A stretch of DNA of 64,000 nt, taken from assembly GCA_020055645.1 (NCBI GenBank), contig CM034548.1, positions 11,346,001-11,410,000 of the forward strand, written 5' to 3'. Positions 15,301 through 29,700 of this stretch are shown here, piece by piece. Both the position numbers and the translations under genes were made by a program. Source of the stretch: Tomocerus qinae. Lineage: Eukaryota; Arthropoda; Collembola; Entomobryomorpha; Tomoceridae. Positions within the stretch are counted from its first letter, which is position 1. Each line of letters starts with the position of its first letter. The notes beneath the pieces were generated by a model. That model searched no databases. It had not been told where the DNA came from and was given only the letters and a program-made list of their open reading frames with translations.

Positions 15301-17340
15301 AGACTTGACTAAACTGTTTCTAACTACCTATGAAATACTCACCAGTTGAAGTATTTAGTTTCATGTGAAAGATTGATGGGTAAAAAGGCATTGTTTGTAC
15401 GAGAAGGTATTACATTTCAGGAAGATTATAGAGAATTGAGAACTGTCTTTGAATTATGGCGAGTGAATGAACAAGTTCGAGAACACTTCAGTCATCATCA
15501 TCCTACACATCAGTCAGTTCAGTTAGGATGATCCTGAGCAACAATCAATGGATAAGTAATGTTACAACATGATATACTGATCCTAGGGGTGCATGTATTT
15601 ACACAACGCAACTTAAGTATAGATAATCGTAAGTGTAATGAAAGGAAGAAGAAAATTATATACTAACTGCTTACTGGACTGGAGCATTAAAAGAAAGGAT
15701 CATAATATAGAAAAGGTAAAATATTTACCAACAAGCTATAGCATAGTACTAGAAAAAGGGGAAGAAATGAGGCATTGAAGGCATTTGAAAGATGAAATGA
15801 GTGAATTGGTTCAAATTGGTAAAATAGTTTGGTGAATGAGTGAGATAGTTATCTGCCTTTGTGTTGTGTCTGTAGTAAATGGTAGTAATAGTAATAATAA
15901 TAATATTGGCATGTGTAGTATGAGCAATGATCTGTTGGATGCACACATTCAATAGGATGATGTGATCCAGTGCACTAGATAATACAGCTATATCAGTATT
16001 TTAAGAGGTAATAAGGATTTTTATTCGTGAAGGATGATTTGGGGAGAAGTGTGTGTTGAAAAGTGCGGATGATAGAGACAAGGTGTGTGTGGGTTGGGGT
16101 GGGGGAACGGATGCGAACGACACGAAAAAGATGAGTATCGGATGTTGTTGGAAGAGTTACGAGAGGAATGAAGGAAAAGGTCGCTCTGGGGGCGAGATTG
16201 TTAGTTTTTCCAGGCTTGTTAAGGCCCGCAGGTAGACTGCCCTCCATTATGGAGCAGTAATTCATCCCAGCTGACGGTTCCAGGCCTCAGGCCACAGCCA
16301 TAACCAGCTAGGCATTGTTCGACACACTATTTACTTTTCTTTTGCGCCCCAGCAAATTACACCATATCAAGACAACTGAGAAGGATACGTTACCTTATTC
16401 TTTAAAGCTCATCCTTTATCGTCATCACTCCCAACCCGTACCTACATCTCTCTATTTAGACCAAATAAAACCGAAAACTGTACTGCCTCACTGGACTGCC
16501 CTATTTTATTGGGACTCTCAATTTGCGCATTATGCAGCGCACGTTTCTTTATTAATACATACTAAGTAAACTCTACTTGCTAGGTCATTGATTTCCATTA
16601 AAATTCTTCCTTAATTCACTACATAAACACACAATAGCTCTATATATCTCCAGGCATTATCTTAAATAACTACCGCATAAATTATACCTTTGACTCATGC
16701 CTACTTTCTAGACTCAATTGTCCTGTTTACATAAGTAAGAAACCAAAGGAGTAGCTACATATTATTAATTATATTTACTTACCATGGGAAATTAGCCCAA
16801 ATTATATACACAGCCATTTAATCCATTCTTATCACAAGAAGGTTCAAGTATTTATGTAAAGTTTGTCCGCAAAAGTGAACTTTAATAACTCCTACTGAAA
16901 GTCACCGTGTGGGGCCTTTTCACAAATGTAGATCATGCAATGCTATTTAGACAATCGTAACAATTTCCCACTTTGTAATCCTAGTATGCTATGTACTTGA
17001 GTGTTTAAAGTATTCTTGATGCCTTGTCATACTTTCCAAAAATGAGAAAAGGAAATATTGACAGTAGATCAATAAACATAGGAATGTACTAACAATATAT
17101 TCATAAGTTGATAATAATGAGATGCACTATAAGAAGAAAACCATCGCTAACGGATTGGTTCAATAAATTATGCACAAAGTGGAAAAGTAAGCAATTTATG
17201 TTGAGGTTGAGTTGAACGGTATGTCGTTTATAGTTGGTGAATCAATTTGGACAGTTGTCATCAGATAAATAGAAATATAAAAGAAGAACACTGAATTATT
17301 AGTATAGCAATAAATAGTGCGATGTAAATGCTAATGGATA

Positions 17341-17880
17341 TGGTAAAAGGTTGTTTGCATGAGTCAGGGTGGACTGGAGTGTCGAGGACGAGTTGAGAGT
17401 GCCTTAAGTGAATAGGTTAAGTAATTGAGTGAGTGCGGAGAGTGAGTTAAGTTAACTGTGAATGTCTTTGTATTTATAGGAGATAAAACAAAGGTGATAG
17501 AGTTTGGATTATGGATGGCTGTCGATGGGCCATTGGTCATTGGAGTGTGTTGACAGATGAGTTGTAAAGTAATGGTTTGTCCTAGAGGTGTGGTTCGGTG
17601 GTCTCTGTGATGGATGTGGCGCCTAGCTCTTCCTGAAGTATAACAGCATCTACGAGCACCTTGGCAATGGGAAATTCGTTCATTCAATAGGCCATAAACA
17701 AGAGACGAAACACGTTTAGTCTCATCTCCTACCCGCTCCTGCCTTCCTCAACGCACATCCAAACCTATATCCGCATCCACTATCTAACCTTTCTATGTTC
17801 AACTTATGTTTGCTCACCGCTCGACTACTCTATCTAAACTATCACTCTCTGCTCCAAATGAGACTCTCTCCATATCTACA
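17341..17880. other. G-to-C skew island
   Basis: Hand count on the plus strand gives 103 G and 29 C in 17341-17640, then 17 G and 62 C in 17701-17880. The switch lies at about 17640-17700, and a GA run follows at 17905-17917. Minus-strand frame 17364-17687 is a by-product of the low C content of the plus strand. Confidence 0.7.
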
Positions 17881-19690
17881 TAATATTATTATTGTGTCCT
17901 GATAGAGAGAGAGAGAGCCAGTTTACTTTTACTTTATCTCATTCCGTTCGCCTTCCTCGCATCTCAAAACCAATCTCACCGAATCTGCCACACACCCAAC
18001 ATAATGTATACATTGACATAATAGTAATACGCGCAATATAACAACATTATTACTATCTTACATCACAATAAACACTACACACTTACATACCTATCCATTC
18101 TACAGAGACATTTACTCTACTTGTACACATGTACAGGTATATACTTAAAGCTTGTAAACCTAAACTTGGGAATTAAACTTATCTTCATCAACCATTATTC
18201 TACGAAGCTCTAGGTTTTTTGCATTTACTTATCTTATTTCTAAATGGACATTATTCTGCCTAAAAGAAGTAGAATTACTTAAACTAAACGAAATACAATG
18301 CAAGTCTATATAATGACACTAATATGTTATAGGGGTAATAAAGTTGTGTTGATTTAACGGACTATTGCAATGCAGGAGTTAATAATCAGTATTTGGTATA
18401 AATGTAAGGTGAGCAAATATTTTGTAGCGTTACATAAAATTCACTTGCAAATAAACATAGCAAATATTTAACTATGCCGACATTGGAGTTTAAATAAATG
18501 CCTATAACACTTTCAAGAGAACTGCAATTTGTTGGTTATAATAAAATGCATAATTTGCATTAGATGGGCGAAAGAAATCTTTTGTTCTGCTTTCAAAGAG
18601 TTCCATTTAGTGAGAAGAGTTGTTTGTTATTGTTTCTACATGGGTTCATATGAATTTACATAAAAGTAAAGTACCTGCAAAGACAGGAGAAATACCAGTC
18701 TTGCTCATAACGTAAGGTGTAGTGTTACAGGTTAATGGTTTGATTTATACCTAAGTGTGTTCATGTACGCTTTACATTGTTATAAAGAAAGGAAGCCATT
18801 TATTTTACGTAAGGAGCTCTCTTCTTCGCACATTGCAAAAAGTTGACAAGAAAATCTTTAGCCATATCTTGCATTACACTTGCTCTCCAATTCTTTGCGT
18901 GTGAGTCCGTTCTTGTCTCAGGTTGGGTTGGATTTCTTTTCGGTGTTTCATTTTGGAGGTGTTTAATTTATGTCTCACGAACTCTTTTTTTGCAAGCATG
19001 CAAAATAAAAATCATATGGCTATAATACACTGTAAGTAGTTTGAATTCACTATTTGTTTCTATGTAATTACTATACACACATTATTCCTTTCCGTCCATT
19101 CAACTAAATTCCGTCCCTACTTATAAAATCAGCATTGTGTTTTGAATGCCTGTCAATATTATTTACATGAGAACAATATTCTAATTCTAACCTTTGAGTG
19201 CAATAATAAGTATGCACAGGTATTAGAACCAGTAGTAAACAGATATTATTAACGTAGCCATTATGGTTAAAGATAACATTTATATAGAACAACAAAGTCA
19301 TATTAAATATATAGCAGAGTCTCTATATTAAAATCTAAATGGTTCACCAACTAATAAGTTAGTGATATTTTTAAGTGCTGTTAATTTCCATTGAAAGCCA
19401 CACGGAATACGTAATGAAGTTTATAGGGAGTAAGAAGCTATTTACCTTGAGACACAATTTGTATCTCATAAATTGCCTAGCATAGTTTTTACTGACATGG
19501 TTTGTGGTTAGGTGTATGTAAGGGCTCCTCTATGTAATACTTCGGTGTACAAATCAAGTTTGTCTATGTAAACACTGATCTGACCTGGCGATAAGGCTCC
19601 CTAGGTTTATTAGTCTGAGAAAATGAAATCGAGGTAATGTAATCATTTCAGTGACAAAAGTGAAAATTAAATTAGCTCTGTGCTTACAGA

Positions 19691-20231
19691 GCGCGAAGAG
19701 AAGAAGCAGACACTCTCCAGTAGGTTTTTTATGTGGGTAAAAAAACTGGACGGCGGCACGGTGTGGCTGGACTACTACTGTACGGAGAAGTTAGACTGAG
19801 AGTGTCCTGGAGAAGACAGAGCGGTGCCGGAACTGGGACATGCACATATTTGCGCCCTGACAGAAAAGTTAAATGGAGAGAGAGGCCAGGGCAAACAAAC
19901 ATTTTCTGGATAAATAGCCAAAGGAGCTTCCAGCAACGGCAGATCTCTCCCCAGGGAGAAGGGTGTCCATGCAGAAATGTCCAGCTGGTGCGGGAGGAGT
20001 CGGCGGGAAGACATAGATGGACGTTCCCTTGTTGGCGCGACTGAAGATCGTGTGGTTGGCAAGGCAGAGTCTCAGTGACTATCAAGAAGGAATGTCAGCA
20101 GGGGTCAAGACCATTCTTCATAGGCCGAAGATAGGGCAAGATCGGTGGAGTGCTGGCGCCGTAAGCTGCCTGTTCGCAGCGGGGGGTCATTTACTCATCT
20201 CGAAACGGCCTTTTGTCTCAAAAATGCTCAG
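19691..20231. other. GC-rich island with exon-like borders, unknown nature
   Basis: A sharp rise in G+C sets this block apart from the AT-rich flanks. On the plus strand it is preceded by GTGCTTACAG and ends CTCAG|GTAATG, so it could be an internal exon of about 541 nt. No frame is open throughout. There are partial frames on both strands: plus 19733-20044, minus 19729-20085, and plus 20017-20235, the last reaching the donor-like site. I recognise none of the translated segments. Options are a non-coding RNA exon, a decayed coding or transposon fragment, or a regulatory element. Confidence 0.35.
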
Positions 20232-20746
20232 GTAATGCAATGAACCACATATCATTATTGTAATTCACTGTTTGTTTCTCGGCCATCGTTTCTCTGACTG
20301 ACTATTACTTATGCTCTCTGCATTGGACTCGACTCGACGATACTAGTGACTCTCACTCAGACGAGGATGAGTTATGGTTCCTTGATTCGGCCAACATCCA
20401 ACGTCGTCTTTCTCGGCTTCTCTCCCTATATCCACAACTCAACTCGCTCACTTTCTGATACTCTACTAGCCTTTTCTCACATCCGATTGACTCCAGTACA
20501 CATTGCTACTCTCATCTCTCCAGTCACAACAGTCCAGTCACGCCAGTCCAATCTGGACACAGTCAGATCAAGATCACTCCAGATTATCAAATATCACAAC
20601 TGAAACAACAATGAACCACGCAAACTACTCAAACACAAACAACCCACATACACAACAACAACTCAACTAGATATCCTCTCACTGCCTTATATTCACTTTA
20701 TATACTAATTGATATACATTTTTACAGCTACCTATGAACAATTCAC

Positions 20747-20770
20747 ATATATATATATATATATATATAT
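20747..20770. repeat. (AT)12 microsatellite
   Basis: An uninterrupted AT dinucleotide run lies in AT-rich sequence. Confidence 0.95.
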
Positions 20771-23700
20771 AACCATGATATAATAGTCCTTTGCCTCAAA
20801 TACTAGTGTAGCATGCTGAATGGCAAGTTAGAATGGACAGGGATATACTTACGTCAATATCATTTGCAGGGATTCTTAATTACTATATATATGGATTTCA
20901 ATTTGCAAGTATATCAGCTAGATATTAGTCGAAAAATAATAGTAAAGGTGTGATTCTTGTTTACACTTTGAACTGATGGATATCTAGCCGAAAGGATTGT
21001 ATATATAGCTGTAGGAACAGTAGTAGTGGTTCTGCACTGACTTATATCATTATATATTACCTATGTAATGGATACTAAGTATATGTTAATCCATTCATAA
21101 TTTTTAATAATAGATGCCATTTGGTAGTTTGGAAATAATTAATGACAGGAGTGTCAAAGAACAAGTGAAGCAGTCCAAATTGTGAGTGGAGAAGGATGAG
21201 TTTTGATAGTACATAAGTACCTAGTATGTAGATAGGAATAATAGGAAGAAGTGATAGTCAAAAGTGAAGTTTCTGGGTTTGAATTGACTTGACTGTTGTC
21301 TTGTCTGGCCCCTCTTCCTTGTCTCCTCTCCACACTCTCTTTAGTATGCCAGACTTGTGTATCATTTTTATGGTACATAAAGTATGTAATTCTTGGATGG
21401 AAAAAGACACTTGGGTCTAAGCTGATGTAAGCTACTGTGTATGATTCAACTCCCGACATTATGCTGCAACTAACTGCATAATATCAGTCATGGCATAATA
21501 CGAATCATGCACAAAAAGTTGCAAGACACATAACTAACTCAGCTATCATAATAATCATAACATAAATATGTATCTGTGTCTGAGTAAATACTGCATGGCA
21601 GGAGGACGTGTAAAAGTGAAAGAAGGAAGTCGTCCTGCTTCACATCTCGTATATCTGAGTACACCACCGATAATAAATACTTGTGTATAGGATTGAGTGA
21701 CTGGCTCTAATATCAGAGTTAGTGGTTGATGTATGTATATAGATTGCATGTCAGCCTGCGGGTGACATTACAGGAGAGCAAAAGTGTCGCTTCAAATGTC
21801 ATATCCCATGCCTCTGTCTGATAATAGAGCTATGATATCAAGCATGCGAGCCATTCTAACGATAAGTATTCTTGTTCAGTACTACGCATCACACGGCTCC
21901 GGCATCCCTCAAGACCTTCCTCCAACCTTTTTCCGCGCCACTACATCAACATTGCTCCGTAGCACAGATAACCCCCTAAATCCCGACCTTATCTATCTGA
22001 TAAATAACAATACTGGCATATACATACGTAAATATCGTGCAAGTGGGAGCTCGCTGCTAGATAAACACCAATTCAGAATCAAATACTTACACATCTTTAT
22101 GTGCGATTCTCCAAATGTATATTTAGTATCTATTCGTTTATTGTTCCAGGCAACTATAGGAGGACACTATCATCACCCACATCTACATATTGGATTGGAT
22201 TGCACAGTAGATACAAATATTTCTGTGCTTTATTTATCATACGTTCCTATGAGTATAAATTATTTTGTAAGTTTAGCTTATTGTGTTTATGCGAAGAGAA
22301 TCCAAATCCACCCAAGATATGCCAAGTTATTTGAATAAATTGTAAATCAACAGCAATTCAGATGAAGATACCTACAGTGTGAATGTCATCCTTTGCTTTT
22401 GTTTCTTCTTCAGCATGTATAATAGAAAACATCACCTAGTCGCATAGGCACTGCAATAAATAATGCTAGTCGTTGTAGTTGTATGTTTTCTGCTTTGCTT
22501 GCTAATTTTTCTGTTCAAATCCAAATCCCACATTTGGTTTCTTGCCATCCTGGTGAACGCAACTGTGAAGAAATTTAGGCATTTCGCATAATCAGATGTA
22601 ATTTTACAGGCTAACAAGTCCTAATAAATAAATGCTAGGATATCACGTCATTTTTAAGTTGATCTGCACCAGTACCTTTACAGATTTATCTTCACTGAGT
22701 GCATCTTTACATATTCAAGTCTCTATCTAATTGCAAGTTCACAATTGTAGATTTGATCTGTTGGTAAATATATTATAATTCGTCTCACTACATGTCAACT
22801 TGCCGTTTATTTACGTTAGTGGAAACTGTTATCTATGCACGAAGTTACGGATTAGTTAGAAAATGGTAATAACTTAATACTATGTATGTGGTCTTAGAAA
22901 TTACGTCAGAAAGGTAAGAGATTGCATGCATCTTTAAATAGCTAATTACAAGTGTATACTTGGAAAGTTCAACAACAACGCTACTCTGACTTACTTCTAG
23001 TTGGAATAAATGCTAATTTAACTTTTCAGCGATTGGCACTTTTGGCAGGTCTTCCCGGATACCAAGTTAGTAATTTGGCAATCGAAACCAATTTTTTCGC
23101 AATTCTAACAAGGAATTATGTACGTGATAGTGGAATAGTAGAATGCTAAATAAACAAGTACAACGTATGATGCCTCCCATTTAAACAGATAAATTGTATG
23201 AAAGAATAATGAGATACAGTCGCAAAAAGGAAGGCTCAGAGTTGAAGTTGTATATAGGGGAAAGAGCTAGGAGTACAAAAAATTGGAAGTGATAAGATAA
23301 AATCATTTGAGAAATGTGAGATTAGTCAGAGCAAGAAGGAAATCAAAGGAAGAATTGATCTGTTATCTGGTGTCAAGAATGTTGGAGTAGTTTGTGACGG
23401 GGTGTGAACTCTGAAGTAGTCTTGGAAGGATAATGTGCTGGTAGTGATGATTATAATGATGAGATGAATCAGGGAGGAGGACAGAATCGAACATACTGAA
23501 ACTAAACTAACATAACGTTAGCTAATCGCAACGCAAGCTGAAAGGGAAAAAAAGGAGTTTACATCTCCGGTGCAGCCACGTTAAACAGCCAAACCAACAA
23601 ATACCACTATACGTATTATACCTATACTATTATACTTGTATACTATGTTATCATCAAGTATGCTATAGGGTTACCATCCACACAGACAATACTCAAAGAC

Positions 23701-26700
23701 ATTGCTATGATTACATGTATCTCTTCATGGTATTCAAGAAAATCAACGGAAAATAATGCCACACTCTGTGCATTTACTATATACTTGGAAGTGTAAGTAA
23801 AGTATTGAAATTGAATAGAAAATATTTGTGGAGAGAGATACATGCATGGGCTAAATGGGATTTTACATTGTGTGTGGAATTGTAAAGCCGAAAGTTTGGA
23901 ATTGTTTTGAGCTGAAACAAAGAAGGCAAGTATTTGTTGGACGTGATGAAAAGACAATCAATGGAAATGGGTTTTGTGGTAGAAGAAATTTATTAGGCGA
24001 GGAAGCGAGTTACATATGTTTATGTGGGTAGGTAGCTCTTTGCTACTGAGTACGTACCACCTCAGATAGAAAAGTGACTGACATACCTACACGCATACAT
24101 GCACATTATATGTACAAACAAACAAACATGCATCGAGTGGAGATAGATGTCGAATTGAGACTCTCTGGTTCTAAACCGCTCTGTGTGTGCATAATGGAGT
24201 GGACTAACTAACAATCAGTGAGTGTGTTTAATGTAGTGATATGGAGGACTCGGCTGGGATCGGTACATGTAAGGGCAATGTTTCCCAATGATTTATCATC
24301 TTGCACCATGTTATTGAGGGGCCTAAGAAAATGACATTGTGTGTAATGAAAGGAAATTGGGGCTTGCTGTACCTTCTCTCACTCAAACACTGTGAAACTG
24401 GTTAGGTCCACAACATTCAACTTAGTCAAAAGCCAAAGTCAAGTCCAGAGTGTTGACTGAAGTGAAGGACGGTAGCTCTTCCTTTATAGTCCACACACAC
24501 TACACCACCACACACACACATACATATACCATTAGCATACACCGTCTTATACAGCATCTTATGAAGTATATAAGAGTAAAGAAGAAGAAGATACAGAAAC
24601 CGTACTATTTCCATATATCTAAATAATACCAAGATTTTTACACCATACTATACACTGCTAGTATTACGTAAATACAATGCACATAATAATATTATACGAT
24701 CAAAAACTAGTCACCAATTCCCTATCTCTCTCGACCAGTGTGTGTGATGGGAGAGATGCAAAGTAATAATACAAATGTAACTAATGTAAAAGTCTCTATC
24801 TGCTCTCTACTTACACTTGCATCACTCACTTACAAGGCAAGTCAGTTTCTGTCAGACAGAGAGTCACACAAAAGCTGTCCGCCAGTTTCCACCATTATCA
24901 ACGTTTAGCCTACTGAGTTTCATCTACCTATAGTAGGGGCATTAATGTGTCTTCTTCTAATATGTTATATGTCATGATTCCTGCTCTTGCCCAACTGCGA
25001 CTTGCTCTTCACTTGCCTCCTCAAACATGTCTCTTTGGAAAAATACCATTTTTTTCATCACCAGCCAAAAACTGGTTGAAATGACTTCTGTTTGCTAGAT
25101 TGTTTGTTATCAAAGCAAAGTATAAAGGTCTGAAGCAAATGATCAACCACATATCTATATACTCGACTTAAACTTTCCTTCTCTTTGGTCATACTTGTAT
25201 GCTTGCTCTTTCCTCTGCTCCCACTATATTGTCATCCCATGCCATTCTCAATAGGGAATCCCATCCCTAGCCATTGACAAATTACGAAACTACATTGATA
25301 TCGAAAGATTCTCCCTGTCTTTCTCTTCCTCTTGCAATTTACTCAGGAGCCGTAACATCTCTAACTATTTCTACTATATCTCTCTCCACTTTCTCTTATG
25401 CTTCCCTCCGCACACATGAACATAAATACACATGTAAACACGCTGTTTTCCAACTCTAATAGATACAGATTACAATGACTAGTATAATGGGGCGTCTATA
25501 CTACTTAGGGATGATAGAAAAAATCTGGTGACGCTCTAAAATTGGTCGTCTCTCGAGTCTTGTCCTTTTCTCTCCTCACTTTCATTCAATTCGGTTCAGT
25601 GTCTTCTTTTCACCATTTCCAATATCACCCTAATCTATCTCTCCGCACATTTCTATACTACTATTACGCTGGCTGTTTGTGCTCAGCTAATAAAAAACGG
25701 GTCCAGTTCAACAACTCACAGGAGGGACGACAAATGCGATTGATACAAATCTGTATGTATGTGGACAGTGTCATTAGTATGTTGTAGGAAAGATCAGTAC
25801 TCTCTACAGTGCATTGCTATTTCTTGTGTTAATTTATTACTCGTTAACTTGCAATAATTTTTGCATCTTGAACCTGTTTGTTGAAATTTTTTGCTGTTAC
25901 AATTTGAGAGAAATTTATTTTCCAGAATTTCTCATGCAATTATAGAGCAGTGCACGTTTTGTGACACAACATGATTATCCCAGTCCATTTGTATGTACAT
26001 TGAAAATGCAAGTATAGAGTATAGGGTTACCCTGCTAAAGACAAGTAGCCTGTACAAATGAGCAGTTTAAACTTCTGCAGTTTTTAAAGTCTAAAATACC
26101 CTGAAAATTCTGTGTGAAACTCTGCGTGTATCTTTAGAAATTACTTGCGTGTGTTCACTATCGCTGCGGGGAGTGTGTATTATTAAAGCAGAGGCGCTAG
26201 GGGTAAAAGTCCGTCTCATTGTAGATAGTGACATTTAGCTTAAAACCCATAGCTTACAATTTGTTCCATTTGATACGTAAAATTCATGAGAGAATCTAAC
26301 GGCTCGCTTCCACTTCATAAACACAGTTGTAACCATCCCACAGATTCTCTCACAAAACAAAAAAATTTCCAAAGAAGCTCCTTGTTTTCTATCTCTTTTC
26401 CCCCATATCTACAAGTACAGATAGATAGTGTGTGGAAGCAAATGCAGGCTGCATACTCCCACACTTCACTCTTCCCGTTTCGAGTCAACACAAAAATTGT
26501 GTGTACACATTTCATATAGGCTCAAACTGTTAGCAATGCTATCTTATTTCTAAACGACAAGATACGAAATGAGTGTCGGCAATTCTTATTATTAGATGTA
26601 TTTGCAAGAGAGTAAAGTAAACCTTTTACTATTGCGTAGAAAAAAATGACTCAATTTACAGGAAATTCAAAAATCTCAGACCGTCATTTTTGTACACCAA

Positions 26701-29700
26701 TCAAACATTAGTATATTGAATTATGTGCTTCGAAGCATATTTCATTTCAATTAGAAATTGTTAGACACTGGGAAACTAAAGCATTAAGCGGACATTCAGA
26801 ACAAACAGAAAACACAAACCCATTCATGTGCCTATAAAGCAACGCATACAAAAACTGTTTGAAGAATGGCGATATTATTCTTTTCATATTTCGGGGAAGT
26901 GGAAAAAGGACGAGATTTTTAGCTTGCTCCTATACTTTAATTTTGTAAGCTATATTTACTGGTATAGGTTACATTATTTTTTAGGCAAGTAATTTACAAT
27001 GAATGATGGTCCTTATAACTCTGAACTAAGCATGCAAAAGCTGCTTGAATGAATTTTCTTCTACGTTTAGGTTACGAAACAAAATTATTTAATTTCGTTA
27101 AGTAAATTAACATTTTACTACAAGTATGAAGCAATTAAATTATGCTAATCGTAGTTAATTAAATAATTAAAGTACAAATTGTTATGTTTAAAGTACCAAG
27201 TACTGATCATAAATTAATTTAATCACAGTATTGCAAACTTCGGTTAGGAAGTGAGAATTAATCCGTAGTATCAATAAAAATGGAGAAGGATTGACGAGGA
27301 GAAAACTGTCCAAAGTTGCTTTTTAGTCTCAACCCTTTTTGCAAATCAATCGAAAAATAGGCGATTATCTATAGCTGCTTAATTAAAGACATTATTGATG
27401 ATACACCTTGTTAAAGGGTAGATTATTGCCATAGAATATTGTATATGTACTTATGACGTAATAATAAATTTTGAATAGAGAATGAAATAATAGTAATGTG
27501 GATATTATAGGTATTGATAATTTGAATGGGAAGAAGGCAAAGCAAATGGGTTTAGTGTGGGTAGCGGAGATATTAATACATTAGATGAGTGTATGGGATG
27601 GAGGGATGAGATAAGAAGGAGATGAGGCCGACTCATAAGAGTTGAAGAAGGATGTAAGACAATTAGTGGTTGAAATATGATTAGATCGATGCCAATAAAT
27701 ACAATTAACAGGTTGCGTATGTGTCATAAAGGGTGGTCCTTCATGAAAGTAGATGGGAAGTGGGTTGGAATGGATGATGAAGAAAAATTTGTCTGAAGCG
27801 AAAAGAGTTGGTCTGAGTGAGCTGATTCTCCGAGTCAAACGAAACAAGACAAGTGAAGCAAAAAAAGAAGAAGTTTAGTGATAGTCTGGCATTCTCGTGC
27901 TATTCCTCTCTATTGTGTTGGTGTTGCCTCTTAGGGATTGGTGTAGATTCTGCTACTTCAAACAATGAGACTGAATGTAAGTACCTTATAGCCTTAACTC
28001 TCTGCATAATAATGATGCATTATGAATGTATTTGTGTTTTGTTCTTGGTAAGTAAGCGTGTGTGCATCACTTATTGTTACCTATTGTTAGTAGTTGAAAA
28101 AACATTATTATATCATATTTTATAGGGCTGTATTTGTATCTACTACATTGTGTATCCGCTCGTTGTTGTTCATTCCATTGTGTTCAGTCAGTCCAAGACT
28201 CTCCGATCTATACTATCATGTAAATAGTAGTAGGTCCAGAATGTGCTTTTCTTATGAATAGGATACTATTATATATATATAATTTATATAATGTATAAGA
28301 AAACACGGATAGACATAGCTCTGCTAATGCGTAATTCGTTTTCTCTCACAAACAAAACATTCTTGGAATATTTCACGTTGCCCCACACGTTCTACAACTC
28401 CTGCCTGGTGAATTCCTTTCTGGAAATCATTCTTCAGCCCTTCCCACAACAATTAGGAGGTCTACGAAGAATTGAGAAGTGACTAGACTATTAGGCATGA
28501 GACTAGACTTGCTATTTCCATACAATAGCCTACTATATATAATATTATTCCCTCAGCCTCATTTCTTTCCGTAGAGATCAAACCAGCCAAAGGAGCCACT
28601 AATAAACCTTTAGATTTTAGTTAAGTCAGATTGAAACTTGGCTTATTGTTAGCCTGTCTGTTCTTCCGTGCCCGGCATGGAACTCCATGAGGCAGGCAGA
28701 TTGCTGACTACTTCCACTCTGCTGCTAACTAGTCGAGGGAGACCGTCATAAAACTATATGGCATTACATAATATATTGGATATATCATGTGTTTATTTGT
28801 TTTCCCTTTGGCTCGCGTTGTCTACGCTGTCTGTACCTCCTTATATGCTAATAGCACACTCTCTTCGTACTCTGTCCTTCCATCTTACATAATATAGGTA
28901 TTAGCTATCTCTTTAGCCAGCTCCGAACCAATTCCGGCCTTATGATTTATGCATCAGACAATACTTAGACATCAATTCATTCCTCGCCACTTATGGGATC
29001 ATCATTCATCACCAACCCATTTGGGCACCTTATTCCTTTTACAGCACGTACTACATAGACACAATATATACAGATTAGGAGGATACTCTCCCGAATTTAC
29101 TAGCCCTCCTTCTACTTACTAGTACAACAGGTTACAATAGTGTCAAATCCGTAAGGCACACAACAAACAATTATTTATGAATTCTACTCGTAAAAGTGGC
29201 CTAGTTTTATTGTTCACACGGCCAAAAAATAAAACTTTAAAGCCACATCATTTTTTTTATTTGTCATTTGTCCTCTACAACCACCCCACCCTACCCACTG
29301 ACTCGCAAGGCTATAAAACTCTATACTATGCCGATAAGTTAAAAATCCATGCTTCCATAAAACAGACATTGACAATTTGTCATGAGGAGGGTGGACATTA
29401 TTAGGTGAACGACAACTGCACAATACAAGTACGACTCATTGTAAACAATCATTAAAGTCACACTAATTCCCTAAGAATTGAATCCAAAAAAATTAGAGTA
29501 TTGAGTAGTCGACTTGCAATTAAATTGTGGATATACAACATTTACAGTTACTAAACTAGCTAGAAGGGCGAAAAAATATTTTATAAAAAAATAAATTTAG
29601 AATGGAATTTAGTTATATAAAAATGTATCATTATGCTTTATTAAGCTCTGAATTAATTTATGCCAAAAGTTGGAAGATTCTAGAGACAGTGAAGAAAAGA

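Larger units (their letters stand above)
1..19690. other. Non-coding, gene-free AT-rich stretch
   Basis: I see no exon, tRNA or rRNA here. It holds a 16-bp palindrome CTACCTACGTAGGTAG at 3753-3768, ACTC repeats near 5098-5114, an 18-bp palindrome at 12313-12330, a GA run at 17905-17917, and skew islands near 4381-5280, 9880-10690, 10920-11460, 15780-16500 and 17341-17880. Tetranucleotides of the GTAG/CTAC type are frequent. The longest frames, such as minus 4241-4708, fall in pyrimidine-rich tracts of the read strand and look like chance. Confidence 0.6.
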
